A DNA stretch of 21,465 bases from JBEKEX01 sp050013615 (GTDB lineage: Bacteria > Chloroflexota > Anaerolineae > Anaerolineales > Anaerolineaceae). The DNA lies in contig JBEKEX010000016.1 of assembly GCA_050013615.1 (NCBI GenBank), forward strand, positions 1 to 21,465, in the 5' to 3' direction. Below, in pieces: positions 1-7,274 of this stretch. The notes below the pieces were generated by a model. It ran no database searches, had not been told where the DNA came from, and worked only from the letters and a program-made list of their open reading frames with translations. Position numbers and translations under genes: made by a program. Every line of letters starts with the position of its first letter. Position 1 is the first letter of the stretch.

Positions 1-114
1 ACGATGATAGCGCTCCACGATATCCGCCGGCAGGTACGAGCCGGTCAGGTTGCCGACGTGGATCTCGGCGTTGGCGTAGGGCCAGGCAACGGCGATCAGG
101 ATGGGTTCAGACAT
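1..114 (-). CDS. metG: Methionyl-tRNA synthetase, N-terminal fragment
   Basis: Only the first 38 codons are in the window; the gene continues beyond base 1. The product would charge tRNA-Met with methionine in the cytoplasm. The visible peptide has the MetRS N-terminal pattern: a hydrophobic strand, then AWPYANAEIHVGNL, where HVGN is the class I HIGH-type signature, then GSYLPADIVERYHR. These match the family's usual PYANGxIHxGHL...GSYLPADIxxRY start. The ATG at 114 is preceded at a good distance by a purine-rich GAGGTG. Upstream on the minus strand lies the 3' end of citrate synthase, about 300 bases away, so metG is probably a separate unit. Identification is firm for a short fragment; whether the protein is full length cannot be seen. 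Confidence 0.88.
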   Translation of the reverse strand, partial: MSEPILIAVAWPYANAEIHVGNLTGSYLPADIVERYHR

Positions 115-419
115 AAAACACCTCGGGTCAAGAAGTTTCAGGTTTAAACGATTTTATCATGAAGTGAATTGGCAGGTGAAATGATCGCTATTTCTGGCTG
201 TTGGACTAGCCCTATTCCTCACCTTTAAAAATTTATCCTCTTTTTCTGGACATTCCATTCAATTGCATAAGCAATCAACTGCGCACCTAAATGATCCGGC
301 GGCATTGCGCTTACCTTTCAAAAGCTGAAAATGCTGGGGAGAGTAGGAAAGGGAAGCCCTTCAGGATTCTGAAGAGTTTCTCCAGATCAAACGAATTGAT
401 TCTAGAAATAATCGGCCGG
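115..419. other. Intergenic region between citrate synthase and metG
   Basis: This 305-base gap lies downstream of citrate synthase and upstream of metG, both read leftward. It is AT-richer than the flanking genes. The clearest structure is a perfect 6-bp hairpin (CTTCAG, 4-base loop, CTGAAG) at 359-374, 45 bases past the citrate synthase stop; it lacks a T-run, so it is only a weak terminator candidate. A minus-strand GATAAAAT at about 149-156 could be the metG -10 box, but no good -35 accompanies it. A 65-codon open frame at 291-488 runs into the antisense of citrate synthase and has no recognisable features. I see no RNA gene here. Confidence 0.5.
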
Positions 420-1745
420 CTATTCCGAGATCATTTGCTCGAGAATACGCGTGGTCAGCGATTTTGGACGCTCGATGGGGCGGCCTAAAGCGCGGCACCA
501 CACGGCATGCGTGGTCAGGCCCAGAGAGCGGCTGATGCCAAAGAGCACGGTGTAGAAATCGAGCTGGGTGATGCCGTAATGGTACTGGATGGCGCCGGTG
601 ATGGCATCCACATTGGGCCAGGGACTTTTGACCTTGCCCAGGCTGGTGAGCACATCGGGCACTGCTTGAAAGACCTCATCCGCCAGGCAGAAAAGTTCAT
701 CATCGGGCAGGTAGCGTTTGCCGAATTTCAATTGCTCGGTGAAACGCGGGTCGGTGACGCGCAGCACGGCATGCCCGTAACCGGGGATGACCTTGCCGGA
801 TTTCAAATAATCGACGGCGAACTGGCGCACCTGATCGAGTGTGGGGAACTTATCGAAATTCTTGCGCACTTCCAGAAGCCAGCGCAGGCAGTCTTCGTTG
901 GCCAGGCCGTGCAGCGGACCTGCCAGACCGTCCATGCCCGCCGAGACAGCATAGTACACGTCCGCAAGCGCAGAAGCGACAATATAAGAAGTATGGGCGC
1001 TAACGTTACCGCCTTCGTGATCAGCCAGCAGGCAGAAGTACAACCGGCAAAACTCCTGATACTCCAAGTCATCGCCCTTGCCGATCATGTAAGCAAAATT
1101 TGCCGCCCAATCCAAGCCGGGATTAGGGGCAATATACTCGCCGTTGCGGTATTTCAGGTTATAGATGTAGGCTGCCAGTGAGGGCAGCTTGGCCGTCAAA
1201 TTGAGGCTGTCTTCGAGGTAAGCATCCCAGTAATCCGATTTGGCAATGCCGTCGATGTAGAGCGGGGAGAATACCGACTCGTTGTGCATGGCCAGGATGG
1301 CTAGCGAGAACATGGTCATGGAGTGAGTGGTAACCGGCAGCGCCTTCAGCAAATCGAAGACATACCCCGGCAGTTCACTGCGCTTTTGCCATTCCTGTTC
1401 GACCTGCAGCGCCTCTTCTTCGGAAGGAAACTCGTCCGCCATCAACAAAAAATACAATCCCCCGGTCAAGGGGTATTCGGAATCCTTGGCCTTGGGTAAA
1501 AGGTTGAGCAATTCGGCGATGTTGTAACCGCGCAGGCGAATGCCCATTTGCGGATCGACAAAAGAAATGTCGCTTACCTGGACCGGAACGTTGCGAATGC
1601 CGCCATACAACTGTTCCACCGTCACCTCGGCTATCGGGCGTGAACCATAATCGCGCACCAGCTTGGTGATGCGCTTGCGCCAGCCTGGAATTTTCTCACC
1701 CAACCTTTTTTTCATCACCGTTTCGTTCTTCATTGTCTTTGCCAT
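420..1745 (-). CDS. gltA: Citrate synthase, eukaryotic/mitochondrial type
   Basis: Condenses oxaloacetate with acetyl-CoA to citrate, the entry step of the TCA cycle. The 441-residue product follows the mitochondrial Si-citrate synthase pattern closely: HEGGNVSAHT, GPLHGLAN, PGYGHAVLR, PWPNVDA and a C-terminal RALGRPIERPKS. The catalytic triad corresponding to pig H274/H320/D375 is present as H279, H325 and D380 with identical spacing (46 and 55 residues). Length also matches the mature animal enzyme (~437) rather than the E. coli hexameric type. I chose the ATG at 1745 because GAGAGGCGG lies just upstream. An in-frame ATG at 1802 would add 19 residues but has no ribosome binding site. The gene lies 82 bases downstream of the IclR gene on the same strand, so the two may be co-transcribed. 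Confidence 0.95.
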   Translation of the reverse strand: MAKTMKNETVMKKRLGEKIPGWRKRITKLVRDYGSRPIAEVTVEQLYGGIRNVPVQVSDISFVDPQMGIRLRGYNIAELLNLLPKAKDSEYPLTGGLYFLLMADEFPSEEEALQVEQEWQKRSELPGYVFDLLKALPVTTHSMTMFSLAILAMHNESVFSPLYIDGIAKSDYWDAYLEDSLNLTAKLPSLAAYIYNLKYRNGEYIAPNPGLDWAANFAYMIGKGDDLEYQEFCRLYFCLLADHEGGNVSAHTSYIVASALADVYYAVSAGMDGLAGPLHGLANEDCLRWLLEVRKNFDKFPTLDQVRQFAVDYLKSGKVIPGYGHAVLRVTDPRFTEQLKFGKRYLPDDELFCLADEVFQAVPDVLTSLGKVKSPWPNVDAITGAIQYHYGITQLDFYTVLFGISRSLGLTTHAVWCRALGRPIERPKSLTTRILEQMISE

Positions 1746-1827
1746 CTCGAACCGCCTCTCAATAACTAAAATTTCATATATCGCATGATTCTCTTCATCC
1801 ATGCGAAATAAGTCGATCGTTAGTTGT

Positions 1828-2634
1828 TTATGCTTCGTCTAGCAGATCAATCGCGGAAGATCCGGCGATTTTGCCGTTGAAACCCATCTCCCGTGAAATT
1901 TGCGCCGCAACCCGGGTCACGTCGGCGACGTAATGCTGCACCACATCTTCGGTAAAACGCTGGCCGGGGCCTGAAATGGTCAGTGCGGCCACGATCTCCC
2001 CTTGCGCGCCAAAGATGGGTGCTGCCACGCCGGAGGCTTCCGCCACCCACTCACCAAAACTGACCGCGTAGCCCTTACAGCGGATATGTTTGAGTTCTTC
2101 CATCATGGTGTGGATATCCACGATGGTCGTGGACGTGATCGGCGTGGGCGGCTCGGCCTTCAAAATGGCGTCCCGTCGGGCCGCGGGCAGAAAAGCCAGA
2201 AAGACCTTGCCTGCCGAACCCGCATACAGCGGCACCCGCCGTCCGAGGCGGGCCACGATGCGCACGTTTTGAGTGCTTTCGAGCCGTTCCACGCAAACGC
2301 GTTCGTTGCCTTCGAGCACGTACAGGCTGATGGTCTCACGCGTATCGCGGTGCAATTGCTGAATGGCAGCCAGAGCGGCATTGCGCACGTCCAGCGTGGC
2401 GGAGTAAACCCCGGCCCAGGCCAGCACCTTGCCGCCCAGCGAATAGGTTTGGTCGAGCGGATTCTGCTGCAGCAGGTTAATCTCTTTCATGGCCTGCAGC
2501 AGGCGGCCGGCGGTGCTCGTCGAAAAGCCGATCATGCGGGCAATTTCACGCACGCCCAATGCCGGATGCTCGTATGTAAAGCAATCCAGAATTGCGACGA
2601 TGCGCAGCAATGATTTTGACTTTTCAATTTCCAT
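1828..2634 (-). CDS. IclR-family transcriptional regulator
   Basis: Predicted DNA-binding regulator that probably senses a small organic acid and controls the adjacent TCA genes. The 268-residue protein has the IclR layout. An N-terminal winged helix-turn-helix spans roughly residues 5-70 (SLLRIVAILDCF, then LGVREIARMIGFSTSTAGRLLQ). The C-terminal effector domain includes LYAGSAGKVFLAFLP, GYAVSFGEWVAEASGVAAPIF and a final helix DVTRVAAQISREMG, all typical of the family. The ATG at 2634 is preferred; a TTG at 2640 would add two residues, and neither has a strong ribosome binding site. It is divergent from icd and upstream of citrate synthase. Palindromic half-sites sit immediately upstream, between its promoter and start codon, so autoregulation is likely. 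The effector cannot be read from sequence. Confidence 0.92.
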   Translation of the reverse strand: MEIEKSKSLLRIVAILDCFTYEHPALGVREIARMIGFSTSTAGRLLQAMKEINLLQQNPLDQTYSLGGKVLAWAGVYSATLDVRNAALAAIQQLHRDTRETISLYVLEGNERVCVERLESTQNVRIVARLGRRVPLYAGSAGKVFLAFLPAARRDAILKAEPPTPITSTTIVDIHTMMEELKHIRCKGYAVSFGEWVAEASGVAAPIFGAQGEIVAALTISGPGQRFTEDVVQHYVADVTRVAAQISREMGFNGKIAGSSAIDLLDEA

Positions 2635-2643
2635 ATACAATGT

Positions 2644-2669
2644 GTCCCATTATTTGGGACGGCGTCCCA
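2644..2669. promoter_or_regulatory. Putative IclR operator (three alternating half-sites)
   Basis: Three 6-base half-sites alternate in orientation: GTCCCA (2644-2649), TGGGAC (2655-2660), GTCCCA (2664-2669). The first and second form a perfect palindrome with a 5-base spacer; the second and third form another with a 3-base spacer. This is the kind of overlapping palindrome bound by IclR dimers. The site starts 9 bases upstream of the regulator's ATG and lies downstream of its -10 box, so bound protein would block transcription of the iclR/citrate synthase unit. Influence on the divergent icd gene is possible. Binding by this regulator is inferred from position and symmetry. Confidence 0.7.
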
Positions 2670-2683
2670 TATTTAATGATAGA

Positions 2684-2712
2684 ATTATAGAAGTTCATCG
2701 ACCGGTTGTCAA
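2684..2712 (-). promoter_or_regulatory. Sigma-70 promoter for iclR (and probably citrate synthase)
   Basis: Read on the minus strand, TTGACA (2712-2707) and TATAAT (2689-2684) are separated by exactly 17 bases, a perfect consensus promoter. Transcription would start near 2677, giving a leader of about 40 bases to the IclR start codon, with the operator inside the first ~35 transcribed bases. No equally convincing promoter is visible on the plus strand for icd; TAGAAT at 2680-2685 is the best weak -10 candidate. Confidence 0.8.
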
Positions 2713-2740
2713 GCCGGAATTGCACTTTTGGATCGTTTTC

Positions 2741-4048
2741 ATGACCACAAATTCTTCACACCCGATCACGCCGGCAGGTGGCCAGGCAATTCGTCAAAGT
2801 AACGGACGCTTGCAGGTACCTGCCCATCCCATTATCCCCTTCATCGAAGGCGACGGTTCCGGCCCGGATATCTGGCGCGCTGCACGGCGGGTGATCGATG
2901 CGGCCGTCAAGGCAGCGTATGGCGCGGAACGTGCGATCGACTGGATGGAAGTTTACGCCGGCGAGAAGGCGCAGCAGATTTGCGGCACCCCGCTGCCTGA
3001 GGAAACTCTGGCGGCCTTCAAGGAATACCGGGTTGGCATCAAGGGCCCGCTGGGCACGCCGGTGGGAGAGGGTGCGCGCTCGCTCAACGTAGCGCTACGG
3101 CAAGAATTGGACCTGTACGTGTGTCAACGGCCGGTACGCTGGCTGCCGGGCACACCCTCGCCCATGCGACACCCTGAATGGGTGGACATGGTGATCTTCC
3201 GCGAGAACACCGAAGACCTGTACGCCGGCATCGAATTCGCTGCGGGGACAGAAGAAGCTTTGCAATTCAAAGAATTATTCCGCGAACACTTTCCGGAACA
3301 GTACAAGCGCATCCGTTTCGCAGACAGCGCGGGGATCGGCATCAAACCCATCTCCAAAGAGGGGACTACGCGGCTGGTGCGCGCGGCTATCGAGTACGCA
3401 CTCAAGAACAAGCGCAAGAGCGTCACGCTGGTGCACAAAGGCAATATCATGAAGTACACCGAAGGCGCTTTCCGCAATTGGGGCTACGAACTGGCCCGGA
3501 CAGAATTTGCCGACCAGACCTACACCTGGCTGCATTGGCAGGATACTAAAAAAGGCTCCGGCGAAGACGCTGCCAATACTGAAATGGAAACAGCACTGAA
3601 AAGCGGTCGACTGCTGGTGAAAGACATCATCGCCGACGCGGCCTTCGAGACCGCGCTCACCCGCCCGCAGGAGCTGGATGTATTGGCCACGCCCAACCTG
3701 AACGGCGATTACCTTTCGGACGCGCTCTCGGCGCAGGTGGGTGGGTTGGGCATGGCTCCGGGCGCCAACATCAACTATGCCACAGGCGCGGCCATCTTCG
3801 AGGCCACCCACGGCACGGCTCCACTGCTGGCCGGATTGGACAAAGCCAATCCGTGCTCGTTGCTGCTCTCGGCGGGCATGCTGCTGAACTACATCGGCTG
3901 GACGGAAGCAGCAAACCGATTGGACAAGGCCATCGAGGCAACCATCTGTCACAAGACGGTAACCTTCGACCTGGCCCACCTGATGGAAAATGCCACCCAG
4001 CTTTCGACCTCTGCCTTTGGGGATGCGGTGATCGCCGCGCTGGGGTAA
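2741..4048 (+). CDS. icd: Isocitrate dehydrogenase (prokaryotic homodimeric type)
   Basis: Oxidatively decarboxylates isocitrate to 2-oxoglutarate. The 435-residue protein aligns along its length with E. coli Icd (416): substrate loop RSLNVALRQ with S114, N116 and R120 (E. coli S113, N115, R119), FRENTEDLYAGIE, VHKGNIMKYTEG, NLNGDYLSDALSAQVGG and FEATHGTAP. The frame is open further upstream, antisense to iclR, but homology begins only after the ATG at 2741. The cofactor-discriminating positions are unusual. E. coli K344/Y345/V351/Y391/R395 are here L362/L363/A369/F409/H413, matching neither the NADP set nor the textbook NAD set (D/I/A/K/S). Cofactor choice should therefore be left open. acnA follows after 65 bases, so the two probably form an operon. 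Confidence 0.95.
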   Translation: MTTNSSHPITPAGGQAIRQSNGRLQVPAHPIIPFIEGDGSGPDIWRAARRVIDAAVKAAYGAERAIDWMEVYAGEKAQQICGTPLPEETLAAFKEYRVGIKGPLGTPVGEGARSLNVALRQELDLYVCQRPVRWLPGTPSPMRHPEWVDMVIFRENTEDLYAGIEFAAGTEEALQFKELFREHFPEQYKRIRFADSAGIGIKPISKEGTTRLVRAAIEYALKNKRKSVTLVHKGNIMKYTEGAFRNWGYELARTEFADQTYTWLHWQDTKKGSGEDAANTEMETALKSGRLLVKDIIADAAFETALTRPQELDVLATPNLNGDYLSDALSAQVGGLGMAPGANINYATGAAIFEATHGTAPLLAGLDKANPCSLLLSAGMLLNYIGWTEAANRLDKAIEATICHKTVTFDLAHLMENATQLSTSAFGDAVIAALG

Positions 4049-4113
4049 GTGGAGATTGTTTCACCCCTATGGGACTCGCAACGACCAGAATATTAATTAG
4101 TGGATGATGAAAA

Positions 4114-6801
4114 ATGAACCAGGATCCTTATAAAATTCGCGGCACGCTGAAGACAGCGGCTGGCAGCTACACTTATTATTCTTTACCCGAATTCGCCAAA
4201 AAACAGGGCCTTAACCTCGCACGATTGCCATTCTCCATCCGCATCCTGCTCGAGAACGTGCTGCGCAAGTTCGACGGCATCAACGTCACTGAAGCGCACG
4301 TGCAGGCGCTGGCACACTGGCAGCCTCAAGACGCCGGGCGGGCGTTAGTCCCCTTCTATCCGGGCCGGGTGCTGCTGCAGGATTTCACCGGCGTGCCCGT
4401 GATCGTCGATCTGGCGGCCATGCGCTCGGCGGTGGCCAAACTGGGCGGCGACCCCAGGAAGATCAATCCGGTGCTGCCGGTGGATCTGGTCATCGACCAC
4501 TCGCTGCAAGTAGATGTGGCCGGGCTACCCGATGCTTTCAAGCATAACGCGGCGCGGGAATACGAACGTAACCGCGAACGCTATGAATTTCTGCGCTGGG
4601 GGCAGCAGGCTTTTCAAAATCTGCGCATCGTGCCGCCGGCTTCGGGCATTATTCATCAGGTGAACCTGGAATACCTGGCGCAGGTCGTACTCACACGCCA
4701 AGAGGACGACGTTATACTGGCCTACCCGGATACGCTGGTTGGCTCAGACTCGCATACCACCATGATCAACGGACTGGGCGTGCTGGGCTGGGGCGTGGGC
4801 GGCATCGAAGCCACCGCCGCCATGCTGGGTCAGGCGCTTGAGCTGGTGATTCCTGATGTAGTGGGCGTGCGTCTCAGCGGCAAGCTGCGCGAAGGCGTCA
4901 CTCCCACCGACCTGACTCTGACGCTGACGCAGTTGTTGCGCAAGCAGGGCGTGGTCAACAAATTCGTCGAATATTTCGGCCCCGGGTTAGCCTCTCTGGG
5001 GCTGGCCGACCGGGCCATGATCGCCAATATGTCGCCGGAAAACGGTTCAACGATGGCCTACTTCCCTGTGGATGAGCAGACGCTGGCTTATCTGCGCTTG
5101 AGCAGACGCGCCCCGGAGCAAGTAACGCTGGTCGAAGCCTATTACCGGGCACAGGGGCTGCTGCATACGGCTGCCACTCCTGATCCTGAGTTCAGTACAG
5201 TGCTCGATCTAGCCCTGGACAGCATCGAGCCCAGCCTGGCCGGGCCGCGCCGCCCGCAAGACCGCCTGGCGCTGGGACGGGTGAAAGAGGATTTCCGTGC
5301 CTACCTGACGCAGCCCAAGACCGCCAACGGATTGGAGCTGGAGGCAGAGAAGAAAGTGCGCTTCACCCTCAACGGCGAGACGGTCGAAATGAGCCACGGT
5401 TCCGTAGTCATCGCCGCCATCACTTCATGCACCAACACCTCGAACCCCTTTGTGATGATCGGAGCCGGGCTGCTGGCCAGAAAAGCCGTCGAGCGCGGCA
5501 TGAAGGTGCCCGCTTACGTCAAGACCAGCCTCACGCCGGGTTCACGCGTGGTCACTCGTTACCTGCAAAATGCCGGGTTGAGCGAACCCCTGGCCAGCCT
5601 CGGCTTCACCCTGTCCGGGTACGGCTGCGCCACCTGCATCGGCAACAGCGGCCCGCTGGCAGATGAAGTCAGCCAGGCTATTCAAGAGAACAAGCTGGCA
5701 GTAGCCGCTGTACTTTCAGGCAACCGTAACTTCGAGGGGCGCGTGCATCCACTGACGCAAGCCAACTATCTGGCCTCACCGGCGCTGGTGGTGGCCTACG
5801 CGCTGGCGGGCACGGTGGACATTGACCTGCAGAACGAGCCGCTCGGACGCGATGCTACCGGCAAACCGGTATATCTGCGTGAACTCTGGCCCACATCCGC
5901 CGAGATCGACGCGGCCATCCGCGCCAACGTCACGCCGGAACTCTTCAAAGAGAATTACGCCGCGCTTTTCGCCGGCGACGAGACCTGGCAGAATATCCAC
6001 AGTCCGGCCTCTGATCTCTATGCCTGGCAACCGGATTCTTCCTACATTCAGGAACCGCCGTTCTTCGATTCATTGTTCACCTCAACGAAACCAGATCCCT
6101 CACGGCTGCGTGTGCTGGCCGTACTGGGCGACTCGTTGACCACCGATCACATCTCCCCGGCCGGGGATATTCCCGCCGCGAGCGCCGCCGGCAAATACCT
6201 GCAGAACCTGGGCGTGGCGCCGCTGGAGTTCAACTCATACGGTTCAAGACGCGGCAACTATCAGGTGCTGATGCGCGGCACATTGGCCAACATCCGCATC
6301 AAGAACAAGATGCTGCCAGGCATGGAAGGCAGCTTTGCCCTCCACCTGCCGGATGGCGAGCAAGGCTCGATCTATGAAGTGGCCATGCGCTACAAGGCCG
6401 AAGGCACCCCGCTGCTGATCCTGGCAGGCAAGGAGTACGGCACCGGCTCCAGCCGGGACTGGGCCGCCAAAGGTCCGTTACTGCTGGGCGTGAAGGCGGT
6501 GATCGCCGAATCCTTCGAGCGCATCCACCGCTCCAACCTGGTGGGTATGGGCGTGCTGCCGCTGCAATTCACTGGCGGGCAAAACGTCGAGAGTCTTGGC
6601 CTGACCGGGCGGGAGAGATACGAGATCAGCGGCCTCGACGAGCTGGAGGTCGGCAAGTCGCTCACCGTGTGCGCCTTCGACGATGAGGCCGTCGCAAAGG
6701 AGTTCAATGTGCGTCTGTGCATCAACACACCGGGCGAGCTGGCCTACTTCAAACAAGGCGGACTGCTGCCGACCTTCGTTAAAGAAGTTATGGAAAAATA
6801 A
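4114..6801 (+). CDS. acnA: Aconitate hydratase A
   Basis: Isomerises citrate to isocitrate via cis-aconitate with a [4Fe-4S] cluster. The 895-residue protein has AcnA/IRP1-type length and order: an N-terminal segment with PYKIRGTLKTAAGSYTYYSL, LVGSDSHTTMINGLGVLGWG, then the three cluster cysteines at C439 (ITSCTNTSNP), C505 and C508 (GYGCATCIGNSGPL). The swivelling C-terminal domain has GDSLTTDHISPAG, NSYGSRRGNYQVLMRGT, AGKEYGTGSSRDWAAKGP and IAESFERIHRSNLVGMGVLPL. It lies 65 bases after icd on the same strand, so the pair would make two consecutive TCA enzymes from one message. The ATG at 4114 is the first in-frame start and gives the usual AcnA N-terminus; its ribosome binding site (GGATGA) is modest. 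A T-rich hairpin follows the stop. Confidence 0.96.
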   Translation: MNQDPYKIRGTLKTAAGSYTYYSLPEFAKKQGLNLARLPFSIRILLENVLRKFDGINVTEAHVQALAHWQPQDAGRALVPFYPGRVLLQDFTGVPVIVDLAAMRSAVAKLGGDPRKINPVLPVDLVIDHSLQVDVAGLPDAFKHNAAREYERNRERYEFLRWGQQAFQNLRIVPPASGIIHQVNLEYLAQVVLTRQEDDVILAYPDTLVGSDSHTTMINGLGVLGWGVGGIEATAAMLGQALELVIPDVVGVRLSGKLREGVTPTDLTLTLTQLLRKQGVVNKFVEYFGPGLASLGLADRAMIANMSPENGSTMAYFPVDEQTLAYLRLSRRAPEQVTLVEAYYRAQGLLHTAATPDPEFSTVLDLALDSIEPSLAGPRRPQDRLALGRVKEDFRAYLTQPKTANGLELEAEKKVRFTLNGETVEMSHGSVVIAAITSCTNTSNPFVMIGAGLLARKAVERGMKVPAYVKTSLTPGSRVVTRYLQNAGLSEPLASLGFTLSGYGCATCIGNSGPLADEVSQAIQENKLAVAAVLSGNRNFEGRVHPLTQANYLASPALVVAYALAGTVDIDLQNEPLGRDATGKPVYLRELWPTSAEIDAAIRANVTPELFKENYAALFAGDETWQNIHSPASDLYAWQPDSSYIQEPPFFDSLFTSTKPDPSRLRVLAVLGDSLTTDHISPAGDIPAASAAGKYLQNLGVAPLEFNSYGSRRGNYQVLMRGTLANIRIKNKMLPGMEGSFALHLPDGEQGSIYEVAMRYKAEGTPLLILAGKEYGTGSSRDWAAKGPLLLGVKAVIAESFERIHRSNLVGMGVLPLQFTGGQNVESLGLTGRERYEISGLDELEVGKSLTVCAFDDEAVAKEFNVRLCINTPGELAYFKQGGLLPTFVKEVMEK

Positions 6802-6866
6802 AGTACTTTTGCTCATTATGATGCGATTGCCCAGCATTCCCAACTGCCAGATTGCCTTGTTCATTC

Positions 6867-6894
6867 TGCCCGGACGAACTTGGGCACCTTTTTT
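6867..6894 (+). terminator. Likely intrinsic terminator after acnA
   Basis: TGCCC (6867-6871) pairs with GGGCA (6882-6886). Two G-U pairs can extend the stem inward, and a CC plus six T residues follow. It is 65 bases past the acnA stop and directly before the promoter of the next transcription unit, as expected for a terminator separating the two. The stem is short, so efficiency may be moderate. Confidence 0.6.
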
Positions 6895-6895
6895 C

Positions 6896-6924
6896 TTGAC
6901 ATTCTACCTGACCACATATACAAT
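6896..6924 (+). promoter_or_regulatory. Sigma-70 promoter for the B12 riboswitch/btu operon
   Basis: TTGACA (6896-6901) and TACAAT (6919-6924) are separated by exactly 17 bases. Transcription would start near 6931, a few bases upstream of the cobalamin riboswitch, so the riboswitch would lie at the very 5' end of the message. Confidence 0.75.
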
Positions 6925-6942
6925 CATGGCAATTGAATAAAC

Positions 6943-7093
6943 CTTTAGGGTGCCATCCCTCCCGGATGAGAGGCTTAAAGGCGAAGCCGGTGAAAGTCCG
7001 GCGCTGACCCGCAACTGTGAGAAGAGCATCGAGCTCTTCAAGCCAGGTCGCCCGCCCCCAAGGTGCTACCACAACCTCGCGGATAGGAGGTGG
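6943..7093 (+). promoter_or_regulatory. Cobalamin (vitamin B12) riboswitch
   Basis: The conserved core is recognisable: GGTGCC (6949-6954), the GCCGG/CCGGC hairpin (6986-7002), CGCTGACCCGCAACTGTGA just after it, and a B12 box AGCCAGGTCGCCCGCC (7041-7056). A 7-bp hairpin GAAGAGC/GCTCTTC (7021-7039) forms the variable arm. The ACCTC/GAGGT hairpin at 7074-7091, with an 8-base loop, fits the P13/kissing-loop position. It precedes three B12-transport genes, which independently supports the ligand. An intrinsic terminator follows at 7131, implying control by premature termination when B12 is plentiful. GGAGG (7086-7090) could instead pair with CCTCC (7130-7134), breaking the terminator, as an antiterminator. 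That switching scheme is inferred from complementarity. Confidence 0.93.
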
Positions 7094-7100
7094 ACGTATG

Positions 7101-7171
7101 GCCTTGCAGTCATACATTGAAGCTGAATTCCTCCCTGTCGCACGCGACAGGGAGTTTTGTTTCTGCAAGGC
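7101..7171 (+). repeat. 9-bp inverted repeat enclosing the riboswitch terminator
   Basis: GCCTTGCAG (7101-7109) and CTGCAAGGC (7163-7171) are perfect complements and bracket the terminator hairpin and its T-run. Because the right arm is downstream of the T-run, the outer stem can form only in transcripts that read through. Its role is unknown; it could stabilise or shape the read-through leader. Confidence 0.6.
7131..7160 (+). terminator. Riboswitch expression-platform terminator
   Basis: A perfect 10-bp stem, CTCCCTGTCG (7131-7140) and CGACAGGGAG (7145-7154) with a CACG loop, is followed by TTTTGTTT. It lies between the cobalamin riboswitch and the btuF start codon, so it is the obvious off-switch of the operon. 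Its left arm overlaps CCTCC, which is complementary to GGAGG in the riboswitch's last hairpin. Confidence 0.9.
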
Positions 7172-7274
7172 AACCATGAAGAGAAGTCAACCCTCAAATA
7201 TACAACCCTGATTCCAACCCTTGTCGTGCGGTTATACCGCAGTCGTTCCGAATTTAAACCGAGTGAATAAAATC

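Noticed and set aside
291..488. 65-codon plus-strand frame in the citrate synthase/metG gap
   Set aside because: There are no recognisable features, it overlaps the 3' end of citrate synthase in antisense, and no ribosome binding site is evident.
2002..2613. 203-codon plus-strand frame opposite the IclR gene
   Set aside because: It is antisense to a clear IclR protein, has no motifs and no ribosome binding site.
2489..2740. N-terminal extension of isocitrate dehydrogenase by 84 codons
   Set aside because: The extension is antisense to iclR and crosses the promoter and operator; family homology starts only after the ATG at 2741.
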